DNA of 26,479 nucleotides from Candidatus Peribacterales bacterium (GCA_020059985.1 JAGVCI010000103.1:1-26479); one strand, 5' to 3'. Positions 1-7,957 are shown, counted from the first letter of the stretch. Made by a program: numbers and translations. The notes: a model not told the origin generated them from the sequence alone.

Positions 1-1
1 C

Positions 2-547
2 ATGACCTTGAGTGAATTCCGCGATGTGCTCGTAGAGCAACAAGAGCGCGATGTGCGACTACCGCCGAAGAAAGTGATCCTCGCGATCTCCGATGTCACC
101 CCAGAGAATGTGACCGAGGTCTCGGACGTGCTCCGCGCGAGCAATGTGACGGCAACGATCTTCATCCCGACAAAATTCATCGGACTAGAAGGGATTACGG
201 AGAAACAGATCTTAAATCTCCTCGCCAACGGCAACGACATTCAATCAGGTGGTCACACGGGTGACGACCTGCGTTCACTCACGAATGCGCAGGTGGAGCT
301 GGAGCTCGCGCAGAGCCGCAAGATCATCGAGGAAATGACCAAGCAGGCAGTATTTGCCATCGGGTACCCCATTGGAGGCGTGAATGAGCGTGTTGCACAG
401 AAAGCAGGCGATGCAGGGTACCTTCTCGGCATCGGTGCCGCGCAGGAACGATCCTTCGTTCGCGCTGACCTCCTCCGTATTCCAAGTTTCGGCATATCTG
501 CGTCATCAACAGCCGAAGAGGTCGTGGGACTTGTGACAGGGCAATAA
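2..547 (+). CDS. Degenerate polysaccharide deacetylase-like (NodB fold) protein, probably 5'-truncated by the window edge
   Basis: The 181 visible residues resemble a NodB-type carbohydrate esterase fold. A strand followed by ISDVT (residues 30-34) stands where active enzymes have TFDDG. It is followed by a helix and ATIFIP (51-56), the usual ATFFV strand. SGGHTGDDL (82-90) stands where HTxxH is expected, and AIGYPIGG (119-126) resembles the FAYPYG motif. Only one aspartate of the TFDDG pair is kept, and the second metal histidine is Asp or absent, so the three metal ligands are not intact. Either the protein is a non-catalytic relative that binds glycan, or the enzyme is very divergent. The ATG at base 2 is the first in view, but the frame is open to the edge, so the true start may lie upstream. 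The next gene is convergent. Confidence 0.6.
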   Translation: MTLSEFRDVLVEQQERDVRLPPKKVILAISDVTPENVTEVSDVLRASNVTATIFIPTKFIGLEGITEKQILNLLANGNDIQSGGHTGDDLRSLTNAQVELELAQSRKIIEEMTKQAVFAIGYPIGGVNERVAQKAGDAGYLLGIGAAQERSFVRADLLRIPSFGISASSTAEEVVGLVTGQ

Positions 548-588
548 CGGGCCCACGACTTCTTTGGACCGCTTAAAAAAGTATTTCT

Positions 589-843
589 CTATCGATTTGT
601 TCCCCCACGCAGCATCATCTCTGCTTGCTGCGCAGCCTGTTCACCGATCATGCGCATCAAATCGTCCGTGTGGTAGTACGCGACATAGATGCTTCCGAGG
701 AGGGCGAGAATAGGAATGATCCCGAGGAGACCGCGGAAGAACCCGCCGATCGTGCGGAGACGATCGCGCTTATCCATGTTTCGGAGGTGCTCCAAAATCT
801 CTTCCAGCTTGTCGTCTGTTGTTGTGCGTGTGGGTTTATCCAT
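589..843 (-). CDS. Small single-pass membrane protein, unknown function
   Basis: This 84-residue protein has a charged N-terminal half (residues 1-31, rich in Asp, Glu, Lys and Arg, probably helical). One hydrophobic segment follows at about residues 34-56 (GFFRGLLGIIPILALLGSIY) and then an amphipathic Met- and Gln-rich tail. No family is recognised. The start is well supported: a TATAAT box ends exactly seven bases before the ATG and a GTGACA box lies 17 bases further up, so the message should be leaderless. It is a single-gene unit, convergent with the deacetylase-like gene and unrelated in direction of control to the operon ending at 884. Confidence 0.7.
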   Translation of the reverse strand: MDKPTRTTTDDKLEEILEHLRNMDKRDRLRTIGGFFRGLLGIIPILALLGSIYVAYYHTDDLMRMIGEQAAQQAEMMLRGGTNR

Positions 844-850
844 CCCCTGT

Positions 851-879
851 ATTATAGCGAAAATCGCTCAAACTGTCAC
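851..879 (-). promoter_or_regulatory. Sigma-70-type promoter of the small membrane protein, leaderless
   Basis: On the minus strand GTGACA (879-874, 5 of 6 matches to TTGACA), a 17-base spacer and a perfect TATAAT (856-851) are followed by seven bases and then the ATG at 843. Transcription would start at or next to the A of ATG. This is the clearest promoter in the window. Confidence 0.8.
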
Positions 880-883
880 TTTG

Positions 884-1942
884 CTAGAAACCCCGTCGCC
901 ACTTCCGAATCGCCTCAAAGGCGCGGGTGAGTCGGTAACTTCCGGAGAGAGGGATATCCACGCAGTGCTGTAACTCGAGGAATGTTCCGCCGAAACCGGT
1001 CTTGAATGTCGTGACGCCCTGGAACGGATGATTCTTCGCACCCTCAGGGGCGATGCCCCAAAAGTTATAGACGTGATCGCCACGACGGATCGCGTCGCGG
1101 ATCGCGGTCCATTGGAGAAGATAGCTCGCAGGGATTTTATCGTAAGCGTGTGTACTCGCTCCGTGGTGATAACTGGTCTCTCCACCGACGTGCATGTGGA
1201 TAGACGATGCGATCACTTGGCCTTGGTACTCCGCGAGGTAGAGCGTGCACTCGTTGCGGTCACTGAATCGTCCGACTTGTGCGGTGAAGAACGCGTTCGT
1301 GTATGGCGTGAACCCATGACGCTTGCGGGTCTCATCGTGGAGACGCAGAAAGTGTGCGAGATCGCTCTTAGGGTTCTTCGACGCTCGGACCGTGACACCC
1401 TCGCGCTCTGCGCGGCGGATTAAATTGCGGGTGGTCTTGCGCATGGCCATGAGAATGGATTCCTCGGAGCAGGGGGTGGGATTGGGGGGTAGGGGGTAGG
1501 GGGTGGGGCTCCAGTAATCCGGTGCGGTGAGTGGTAAATACCAGATGTGCTCTGCGAGAAGGTGAAGCGGAGAGGGCACTGAGCCGGAAAGTGGCGCGAG
1601 CGAGGCTGGCCAGAAAGGACTCAGTCGCAGAAACGAGCACCGATGCTCTTTCGCGACGCGTGTGAGCTCACCGATCAGGAGGTCACTCACTATTTTTTCT
1701 TTTCCGCGTTCACATACAGGTCCGTAGGGGATTGCGAGATGTCTGCCACGACGTGCGGGCACGACTATGCTCAAGCAGATCCCGACGATCGCGCCGTTCT
1801 CACGGACTTCCAACCGGATCGGCTCTTGCGCTGTGTCACGGTAGACCTCACCCATCGTCCACGATTGGAGGAATGGAGAAAACTGCTGCCGCGTGAGGAA
1901 TGCATCCCACTCCTGTGCGTTATTGGCTTTAGCGATCTGCAT
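884..1942 (-). CDS. FemAB/FemX-type aminoacyl transferase (peptidoglycan bridge formation, GNAT-like fold)
   Basis: The 352 residues look like the FemAB family, which transfers amino acids from aminoacyl-tRNA to the peptidoglycan stem peptide or lipid II. The N-terminal GNAT half is at about 1-135. The family motif MRKTTRNLIRRAER (167-180) opens the second half. The C-terminal signature VYNFWGI (291-297) followed by FKTGFGG (313-319) is intact. Residues about 143-158 (YWSPTPYPLPPNPTPC) are a proline-rich insert encoded by a G-rich DNA repeat, at the point where family members pass straight into the arginine-rich motif. The gene is last in the operon and its start overlaps the end of the DegT-like gene by 14 bases. 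The specific amino acid and acceptor cannot be read from the sequence. Confidence 0.85.
   Translation of the reverse strand: MQIAKANNAQEWDAFLTRQQFSPFLQSWTMGEVYRDTAQEPIRLEVRENGAIVGICLSIVVPARRGRHLAIPYGPVCERGKEKIVSDLLIGELTRVAKEHRCSFLRLSPFWPASLAPLSGSVPSPLHLLAEHIWYLPLTAPDYWSPTPYPLPPNPTPCSEESILMAMRKTTRNLIRRAEREGVTVRASKNPKSDLAHFLRLHDETRKRHGFTPYTNAFFTAQVGRFSDRNECTLYLAEYQGQVIASSIHMHVGGETSYHHGASTHAYDKIPASYLLQWTAIRDAIRRGDHVYNFWGIAPEGAKNHPFQGVTTFKTGFGGTFLELQHCVDIPLSGSYRLTRAFEAIRKWRRGF
1472..1508 (+). repeat. G-rich repeat (possible G-quadruplex) inside the FemAB coding sequence
   Basis: The plus strand carries six consecutive runs of three to six G separated by TA, T or ATT, including two copies of the unit AGGGGGT. 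It is antisense to the FemAB-like gene and encodes the Pro-rich insert at residues 143-158. The G runs would allow a G-quadruplex in the non-coding strand. Confidence 0.8.
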
Positions 1943-3188
1943 GTGGAGAAGACGGTAGCACCTCGCTCAAGGCGCGGACCAGCGAGCGACCTTGGCCCAG
2001 AGTCATCGTGGGGTGCGTGGGGAGGGAAAGGATCTGCTCGCATGCGGCCTCCGCGACAGGATCACTCCCCGGAACGTAATTCACCGGATCGAAATCGACG
2101 CCCTCGGGACAGACGACGCACCCGGTCCATCCATCGTGGAGATGAATGTTCTGTTTCTTCAATTTCTGTCTGATCTCCTCTGCGTGCATCGTGAAGAGCG
2201 GGAACTTCTGGAGTGGAAGATCGCCGGTGACTCCGCTGAGCATCGGCCACTGCTGCTCCTTTCCTTCCTCGAGGAAGAACTGCGTGAGGGCACGGCGATG
2301 ATCATTGATCTTTTGAAGCTTCTTCCATTCTCCGAGCGTGAGAGCAGCGCAGGCATTGGGGAGAGCGTGGAGCGCAGGGGACATCTGTCCCTGTTTCTCC
2401 GTAGCGGTAAGGATCGGGACCAGTGCGCCGATCATGCGGGCGAGCTGCAGGATCGCTTTTCCGATGCCGACACCGATCAACGGTCGAGAGACGAGGTACA
2501 CGAGTGGGTAGAGGAGCAGACGCACGATGTGGAGATGCGATAATCCGCGCGCCTTCGCTTCCTCACCTTTCAGAAGTGCGGAGACGGCACTCTGTTTCGA
2601 CACGATCGCACCACCGGTGATCCCCGAAATCGCCTTGTCGCGACCGAAACTGAGGAGAAGGAAGTCACCAGCGCCGATTGGGGCTGGCCCTGATGCATCA
2701 GGAAGCACGTGTGCGCAGTCTTCGATGAGCGTCAGGTGTTTCTCCGCACACAACGTGCGCAGCTCTGCAGTGGGCCCTGGGATGCCGAACGTGTGCTGGC
2801 AGATCACTGCTCGCGTGCGGGGTGTGAGACATTCGCGGACGCTCTCGGCTGTGAGGTTCAACGTCTCGCGATCGATCTCGGCGTAGACCGGCACGCCGCC
2901 CGCGGCGTGAATAGCATTCGGCACCACAACGCAGGTGTAGCTCTGGACGATCACTTCTTCTCCGGCCTTGAGGTGCATCGCTTTGAAGAGAGCGACGAGT
3001 GCTTCTCTGCCGCTCGCGAAGAGTGCGACGTCTCCGTGAAGAGCATCACTCAGAGAGTGGCGCAGGATCTCTCGGTCGCGACCACGCTGCCACTTCCAGG
3101 GCATGAGGAGGAGTCCTATGCTCCTGAGCGCGTACGAAAGCGTCACGTGCGGCGCGAAAGTGTGGTGGATAGGGGAGAGGAGACTCAT
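1929..3188 (-). CDS. DegT/DnrJ/EryC1/StrS-type PLP-dependent aminotransferase
   Basis: This 419-residue protein has the fold-type I aminotransferase layout of the DegT family, which usually aminates a keto group on a nucleotide-activated sugar. The PLP phosphate-binding region is near FASGREAL (57-64). EEVIVQSYTCVVVPNAI (77-93) matches the family GDEVIxPxxTxxxxxxAI block. IEDCAH (155-160) supplies the Asp that contacts the PLP nitrogen. LSFGRDKAISGITGGAI (179-195) contains the Schiff-base Lys185. The N-terminal 45 residues are less typical. It lies between murF (4-base overlap) and the FemAB-like gene, which suggests a product used on the cell wall or a surface glycan. No CTCC-free ribosome site is seen: the ATG is preceded by a pyrimidine run rather than a Shine-Dalgarno motif. 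Confidence 0.85.
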   Translation of the reverse strand: MSLLSPIHHTFAPHVTLSYALRSIGLLLMPWKWQRGRDREILRHSLSDALHGDVALFASGREALVALFKAMHLKAGEEVIVQSYTCVVVPNAIHAAGGVPVYAEIDRETLNLTAESVRECLTPRTRAVICQHTFGIPGPTAELRTLCAEKHLTLIEDCAHVLPDASGPAPIGAGDFLLLSFGRDKAISGITGGAIVSKQSAVSALLKGEEAKARGLSHLHIVRLLLYPLVYLVSRPLIGVGIGKAILQLARMIGALVPILTATEKQGQMSPALHALPNACAALTLGEWKKLQKINDHRRALTQFFLEEGKEQQWPMLSGVTGDLPLQKFPLFTMHAEEIRQKLKKQNIHLHDGWTGCVVCPEGVDFDPVNYVPGSDPVAEAACEQILSLPTHPTMTLGQGRSLVRALSEVLPSSPHADR

Positions 3189-4705
3189 GGGAGGAGGCGC
3201 GTGATCGTGGCATGACTCATACGGCCGACCGCCGCAAGAAGAGAACCGGCTTCGAGTGCTTGCGTAGACTCACTGAATCGTTCGACGCTTCGCCCGTAGC
3301 CTCGTTCGAACATCGCGGCACTCCGCGGGTGAAGGAAGATCACCCGGTCGAAGACGTCACGCGCGAGGCCGCCGAGCTCGGTGTGGGTACGGTCCTGCAC
3401 TTCGCCAAGCTCGATAAGTCCGGGTGTGAGGAGAACCTTTTTGTCGGCTGGTTGGCTCTTTGCCCAGGCGATAGCGGCGCGGAAGCTCGCCGCGCTCGCA
3501 TTGTGGGTGTCATCGAGCACCGTGACGCCGCTGCGTGTATCTACGTGGAACGTGTGCGCGGGAGGCGCGAAGGAACTGAGCCTCGTCGCGATCTCTTTGC
3601 GCGCGAGTCCGAGGTGCTCGGCAGCGGCGATCGCGAGGAGAACGTTCGTGACGTTATGAGTGCCATGGAGCGGGAGAGCGAACGTGGTGTCTCCCACGCG
3701 GAATCGTATCCCGCTCGGTGTCTCTTCGATGTCATACGCCTCGATGTCGTTGTGCCCGCCGGTTCCGACGGTGAGTACGGGGCTTGCGGCTTTGGATTTC
3801 ACTGCCGCACAGAGGTCGCAGTCCACATTGAGGAGAGCGAGACCACTGGCGGGGAGCGCTTCGAAGAGTTCTGCCTTCGCATTCTGCAGTGCCTCCTGCG
3901 ATCCGAAGAGCGCGATGTGCTGACTCCCGATAAATGTGATGATCCCGATCTGTGGTCGTGCGATTTCTGCGAGGAGTCGGATCTCTCCCGGTGCGTACGC
4001 GCCCATTTCTACGATCAAGATCTTCGGAGGACTCTGGAGAGTCTTCGTGAGCCACTGCGCGACTCCCATTTCCGAGTTCACGTGCGCAGGAGTGGCGACC
4101 GCTCCTTCTTTTTTGAGGGTGTGTGCGAGGAGTTCTTTCGTCGTCGTCTTTCCTACGCTCCCCGTGATGCCGATGACCGTGAGATCATCGTGAGCCGCTC
4201 GCAGAGACTTTGCTCTCTCGAGGATCCGCTTTTTAAGGAAATAATCGAGCGGTGCCAAGAGCTGCCACGCGATTATGAGGAAGAAGGGGATGAAGAGCGG
4301 GAGGAGAGGGAGCACGAGCGGCTCTCTATCGACGAACGCCCACGCGGTTCCTGTAGTGAGGAGGAGTGTCAGCACACAAAGCGAGATCGCCTTCTGTGTC
4401 CAGATGGGCTTGGGTTGTCGGCGCACGACGGTCTGGAGCAGACCGAGCGCCGTGAAGGCGATGAGGGATGCGGCGATCCACTGTTCCTGGGAGAGGAACG
4501 AGAGAACCAGAGGAATCGTGGTGAAGAGCAGCAGCAGCGGGCGCGTGATCCCGAAGAATTGACGCATGAGTCCTTCACTGCGCATGTGTTCCCGCAGGCG
4601 ATCAATGCGCCACTCTTTGATCTGCCACAGATGCGCGAACGTGAGGAGTGGCGAGAGTGATGACGCGACGACCAAGCCGATGAGGAGTATCGGATTTGTG
4701 ATCAT
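3185..4705 (-). CDS. murF: MurF-type Mur ligase with N-terminal membrane domain
   Basis: The C-terminal 330 residues are a Mur ligase that would add D-Ala-D-Ala (or a related dipeptide) to the UDP-MurNAc-tripeptide. The ATP loop GITGSVGKTTTK is at 179-190. NSEMGVAQWL (210-219) and the MurF-like VEMGAYAPGEI follow. The late DDTHNASAASFRAAI corresponds to the DxYNANPxSM motif that distinguishes MurF from other Mur ligases. Ahead of it are about 170 residues with four or five hydrophobic segments (about 4-24, 53-72, 76-93, 106-125, 128-150). Standard MurF is soluble and about 450 residues long, so this one is a membrane-anchored fusion. It overlaps the hydrolase upstream by ATGA and the aminotransferase downstream by 4 bases. 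No separate promoter is needed. Confidence 0.85.
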   Translation of the reverse strand: MITNPILLIGLVVASSLSPLLTFAHLWQIKEWRIDRLREHMRSEGLMRQFFGITRPLLLLFTTIPLVLSFLSQEQWIAASLIAFTALGLLQTVVRRQPKPIWTQKAISLCVLTLLLTTGTAWAFVDREPLVLPLLPLFIPFFLIIAWQLLAPLDYFLKKRILERAKSLRAAHDDLTVIGITGSVGKTTTKELLAHTLKKEGAVATPAHVNSEMGVAQWLTKTLQSPPKILIVEMGAYAPGEIRLLAEIARPQIGIITFIGSQHIALFGSQEALQNAKAELFEALPASGLALLNVDCDLCAAVKSKAASPVLTVGTGGHNDIEAYDIEETPSGIRFRVGDTTFALPLHGTHNVTNVLLAIAAAEHLGLARKEIATRLSSFAPPAHTFHVDTRSGVTVLDDTHNASAASFRAAIAWAKSQPADKKVLLTPGLIELGEVQDRTHTELGGLARDVFDRVIFLHPRSAAMFERGYGRSVERFSESTQALEAGSLLAAVGRMSHATITRLLP

Positions 4706-5439
4706 GCGAGCAGAGGACGGATAACGGCGGCGATTTCAGTCGCACGGTCTTTATGCACGCCGTGGCGTACGCCCGGGTAGCGGTGAACCGTGAGCGTCGG
4801 GATCGCTTTCTGAAAGATTGCGGCGTCGGTGATGGGCGTCATGCGGTCGTCTTCTCCCCAGAAGAGATCAGTTCCGATCGAAATTTTCGGAAGAAGTGAT
4901 CGCAGATCTTCGCGCGTGACGAGGATCAACGTTTCGCGCATGAGTGGTGACGCTTTCTCGTAGTCATGCACGCGCACGAGTCTGTAGAGGAGTTTTTTTC
5001 CGAGGGGAGAGAGCGACGCGAGTCCTGGGATCGACAGGAAAAACTTCCCGGTCTTCGCGAGCGTGAGTCCGAAGATGCGTTTGAAGTGTCGTGGATGACG
5101 GATGCCTGCGGGCGCGCAGAGGAAAAGGTGGATTGGTGGTCGCACTGACCCGCGAACGAGCATCTTGATCGCGATGCGACCGCCGTGGGAGTGTGCGAGC
5201 AGGAGATACGGACGGTCTCCGATATTCTTTTTGATAAAAGTTTCCACCCAGTCGACGTAATCATCTGTGTTCCAGGGACGACTGGGCTCGGGTTCCGCGC
5301 CAAACCCCGGCAGATCCGGGGTGAGGATGTCGAGAACTTCTGAATGCAGGGCGGCGCGCAGGGGATCGAAGGATTCCTTGGAGCCTCCCCATCCATGAAG
5401 GCACAGGAGGATCGGCCGATTGGGCTGCGGCGAATTCAT
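4702..5439 (-). CDS. Alpha/beta hydrolase, first gene of the envelope operon
   Basis: The 245 residues form a complete alpha/beta hydrolase. HGWGG (15-19) provides the oxyanion-hole region, AHSHGG (82-87) has Ser84 as nucleophile, GEDD (195-198) holds the acid, and RHG (225-227) places His226 as the base. A lid-like region lies at about 110-180. The substrate is unknown. Relatives include esterases, peptidases and C-C hydrolases. It begins an operon in which every junction overlaps (hydrolase, murF, aminotransferase, FemAB-like), which hints at an envelope substrate. The ATG is supported by a TATACT box that ends seven bases upstream, with no Shine-Dalgarno site. Confidence 0.85.
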   Translation of the reverse strand: MNSPQPNRPILLCLHGWGGSKESFDPLRAALHSEVLDILTPDLPGFGAEPEPSRPWNTDDYVDWVETFIKKNIGDRPYLLLAHSHGGRIAIKMLVRGSVRPPIHLFLCAPAGIRHPRHFKRIFGLTLAKTGKFFLSIPGLASLSPLGKKLLYRLVRVHDYEKASPLMRETLILVTREDLRSLLPKISIGTDLFWGEDDRMTPITDAAIFQKAIPTLTVHRYPGVRHGVHKDRATEIAAVIRPLLA

Positions 5440-5446
5440 CCGGCCC

Positions 5447-5452
5447 AGTATA
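5447..5452 (-). promoter_or_regulatory. -10 box of the envelope operon, leaderless
   Basis: TATACT (5 of 6) on the minus strand is followed by seven bases and then the ATG at 5439. A good -35 box is not obvious at 16-18 bases upstream, so this rests on the -10 box and its spacing, which repeats at other genes here. Confidence 0.6.
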
Positions 5453-5476
5453 CGGGATTTTGGCTCATTTCACGCG

Positions 5477-5508
5477 AAAAACGCGGCTGGAATTGCTCCC
5501 AGCCGCGT
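5477..5508 (-). terminator. Rho-independent terminator of the RTX protein gene
   Basis: A perfect 10-bp stem (5481-5490 with 5499-5508) with an 8-base loop is followed, on the minus strand, by a run of five T (5481-5477). It lies just past the stop codon at 5521 and directly upstream of the envelope operon promoter. Confidence 0.85.
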
Positions 5509-5520
5509 CCTTCTTTTTGG

Positions 5521-7887
5521 CTACAGCGAGCACCAGGTGACCGGTGCGGTGTTGAGCGACTCGCACTTCGTACCGTTTTCCGTCGTCGTGCAGATGTCGT
5601 TCGCGTTTCCGCCGTCGGACTTGTCGGATCCCGTTCCGCCGTCGATACGGTCGGTTCCGTTGCTGCCTTCGGCGTTGTCGTTACCGCCACCACCGCAGAT
5701 ATCGTCGCTGCCGTTGCTGCCGTCGAGCTTGTCGTTCCCTTCACCGCCGTCCAAGTGGTCGTTGCCGTTCCCTCCGTCGAGCTCGTCGTTATCGGCACCG
5801 CCCAGGAGGGTGTCATTTCCGTTGCCGCCTTCGAGTTTGTCTCTACCTTCCTCGCCAGCGATCCAGTCGTTGCCGATGCTGCCGTCGAGCTCGTCATTTC
5901 CTCCGCGGCCGCAGATGATGTCGTTCCCGATACTACCGTTGATGTCGTCTTTTCCAGATGTGCCGACGATCACATCGTGTCCTTGCGTGCCGTCCAACGT
6001 ACCGTTGTACACATCGCCGTCGTCACTTCCGCCGTGAATGATGTTGCTGCCGTCCACCCAAATGGTTGCAGACTTCGCATTGCAGATTGGCTCGATGTCA
6101 CAGGCATTTCCGATGCCGTCATTGTCCGCATCAGCTTGATCTGGGTTCGGGATGCTCGGACAGTTGTCGCTGTCGTCATTGTCGCCGTCGTCGTCCGCGT
6201 CGATGTCCGTGTTATTGAATGTGCAGGTCACGGTCTCTCCGGCAGCCACGTTGAACGTTGCCGTTCGGGTGCCCGTGTTCCCGGAACTATTGGTGGTGGG
6301 ATCGCTGCAGACGATGCTCGAGAGCGTCCAGCCTCCGAGCGCTGCTTCCGTTGTGGTGTAGGTTCCCGGGTCGACTGCGAGGGTGATGCTCTGACCATCC
6401 GCGATGGAACCGCTCAAGCTTCCGCTGAAGCTGAACGGCGTCGCACTGCCATCCGGAGTCGTCTGCTTCGTCACGGTGATCGATCCCTTCTTCGTGTTCA
6501 CAAAAGTACAGGTCACCGATTCACCGGCGGCGAGCACGATCGCATTGATTGGGCTGCCGTCGCTACAGGTTGCCGATGTCTGTATCCATCCTGTCTGTGC
6601 ATCTTCACTCACGCTGTATGTTCCCGCGGCAAGAAGTCCGCTGTCATTGGACTGACCATCAGATAACGTAAATCCATCCTGATCGTAGCTACTGGTGAAG
6701 GTGAAGGATCCCGATCCTCCAATGGTTTGCTTCTGCACGATGATGCCGCTGCCCTTCGTATTCACGAAGTGACAGGTCGCAGTCCCACCTGGACTGACCG
6801 TCACAGTGCAGTTCGCCTGGTTCGGTGTCCAGTTCGCCACAGCTTGCTCGGTGATAGTGACTTGCGTGTTCGCATCAACGAAGACATCGAAAAAGCTACT
6901 CACCGTCTGGCCTGTTTGCGTCGTCGTGAGCGTGAGTGATCCTGTGTTCGCATTCACTGCATTATGCGTGAAGGTGAATGGTCCCACGCCACCGATCGTT
7001 TCTTTCTCCACAGTAATCCTCGCGCGGCGCCTGTTCACGATCGTACAATTCAGATCCTGGCCAGGTGCGACAAGAAGATTCGAGCAGTTGTTGGAAACCA
7101 TCATCCATCCATCCTGTGCGGTCTCATTGATCGTGTACGTTCCACTTAGCGTGAGAACCGTCGATGCGGATCCGTTCGAAGTCGTGAGGTTGAAAGGGGT
7201 GATTCCGGTTCCCGTGAAGCTAAACGTCCCATTTTCTCCTTGAGCTTCTTTTCGTACGGTGATCGATCCACTATTGAAGTCGTATGTGTCGTTATTAATC
7301 ATTACATTGTCGATGAGAATGGTTTGTTCGTTGTCGTCTGGGAATATCCAACCTGCGTCCACGGCGATAGTAACTGCAAGAATTTTGGCCGTTCCTGCGA
7401 GAGTCACAGCATTAGCGTATGTATCAACTGATGTCCCTCCAATCTGTGATGTATCAAACCGGGAATCCAATGATTGCAAAAGGTTTCCGGTCGTGTCCCA
7501 CATGTTCGGTGTGCAGCCTCCTGTGAAGGGCGGAGGTCCGATGTATATGAATATATTGCCATCCGCAGGTTGTTCAAATGTTCCATTTCCATTTCTATCA
7601 AGCGAAACCTGGAAACGCGGCGCACCTCCTTTGCAATCGTCATCAGTCACATTGAAGTCTGTGCTGAGTTTTGTGAGGTCACTAAACTCTAGTCCATCGT
7701 AATGATGGAAATCCATGCCGGTAATACCGGCTGCAGCATCAGGGATGGCCACAGATTGGAACTGAAGGACACCTCCAACGTTTTGGACGTTACCTTCAAA
7801 TTCAATGAGTGGATCCGCAGCAATAGCCAGCGTTGCGACGAGTCCGATGGCACCGCCCGCTGCGGCGAGAGAAAGAAAACGCTTCAT
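5521..7887 (-). CDS. Secreted mosaic protein with prealbumin-like repeats and RTX calcium-binding repeats
   Basis: The 788-residue protein starts with a signal peptide (1-23, ending AIAA). Residues 24-205 form an unrecognised beta-rich domain with Cys pairs. Four repeats follow at about 207-285, 290-376, 381-464 and 467-560, each opening with an ITVxK-type strand and ending with a CTFVNT-type strand. They look like prealbumin-like or SpaA/Cna-B-like pilin folds. A short Asp-rich stretch (561-600, DADNDGIGNACD type) resembles a thrombospondin type 3 repeat. Residues 616-765 are tandem RTX nonapeptides of the GGxGNDxLDG form, which bind calcium in a beta roll. RTX proteins are often type I secreted, but here a Sec signal is present. 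A surface adhesin or S-layer-like role is inferred. The gene stands alone with its own terminator. Confidence 0.88.
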   Translation of the reverse strand: MKRFLSLAAAGGAIGLVATLAIAADPLIEFEGNVQNVGGVLQFQSVAIPDAAAGITGMDFHHYDGLEFSDLTKLSTDFNVTDDDCKGGAPRFQVSLDRNGNGTFEQPADGNIFIYIGPPPFTGGCTPNMWDTTGNLLQSLDSRFDTSQIGGTSVDTYANAVTLAGTAKILAVTIAVDAGWIFPDDNEQTILIDNVMINNDTYDFNSGSITVRKEAQGENGTFSFTGTGITPFNLTTSNGSASTVLTLSGTYTINETAQDGWMMVSNNCSNLLVAPGQDLNCTIVNRRRARITVEKETIGGVGPFTFTHNAVNANTGSLTLTTTQTGQTVSSFFDVFVDANTQVTITEQAVANWTPNQANCTVTVSPGGTATCHFVNTKGSGIIVQKQTIGGSGSFTFTSSYDQDGFTLSDGQSNDSGLLAAGTYSVSEDAQTGWIQTSATCSDGSPINAIVLAAGESVTCTFVNTKKGSITVTKQTTPDGSATPFSFSGSLSGSIADGQSITLAVDPGTYTTTEAALGGWTLSSIVCSDPTTNSSGNTGTRTATFNVAAGETVTCTFNNTDIDADDDGDNDDSDNCPSIPNPDQADADNDGIGNACDIEPICNAKSATIWVDGSNIIHGGSDDGDVYNGTLDGTQGHDVIVGTSGKDDINGSIGNDIICGRGGNDELDGSIGNDWIAGEEGRDKLEGGNGNDTLLGGADNDELDGGNGNDHLDGGEGNDKLDGSNGSDDICGGGGNDNAEGSNGTDRIDGGTGSDKSDGGNANDICTTTENGTKCESLNTAPVTWCSL
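5593..6042 (-). repeat. Tandem RTX nonapeptide-coding repeats
   Basis: This stretch encodes about sixteen imperfect copies of a GxxGNDxLxG unit, with G, N and D at fixed positions. Several units carry Ser-Asn or Ser-Ile in place of the second Gly, and two carry Cys. The DNA repeats are diverged, so they are old rather than freshly expanded. Confidence 0.85.
6208..7269 (-). repeat. Four prealbumin-like domain repeats in the secreted protein
   Basis: Four successive domains of about 80-95 residues each begin with a strand of the ITVRKEA / ITVEKETIGG / IIVQKQTIGG / ITVTKQTTPDG type, contain a YTxxE-type strand followed by a W, and end in C-T-x-x-N. The second and third are closest to each other, pointing to duplication within the gene. 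Confidence 0.8.
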
Positions 7888-7928
7888 GGGAGAGGGGGGA
7901 AGGGGTTGGGAATGAAAGCGAGCCGATG

Positions 7929-7957
7929 AAAATAGTCAGAGATGAGGAGAGTGTGAG
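7929..7957 (-). promoter_or_regulatory. Possible promoter of the RTX protein gene
   Basis: On the minus strand CTCACA (7957-7952, 3 of 6), a 17-base spacer and TATTTT (7934-7929) would start transcription about 35 bases before the ATG. The leader ends in a long C/T-only run next to the start codon. The match is weak and other T-rich hexamers lie nearby. Confidence 0.35.

Noticed and set aside
521..559. Inverted repeat gtcgtggg/cccacgac after the deacetylase-like gene
   Set aside because: The 23-base loop and poor T run make it a weak terminator, and half lies in the coding sequence.
3212..4660. 482-codon plus-strand ORF
   Set aside because: It is antisense to murF, rich in Arg and Glu, and has no domain. 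It arises from codon usage in the overlapping Mur ligase.
5344..6666. 440-codon plus-strand ORF
   Set aside because: It is antisense to the end of the hydrolase gene and the RTX gene. Its sequence is a Val/Ala-rich low-complexity reading of the repeat DNA, with no start signal. The minus frame has a signal peptide, domains and a terminator.
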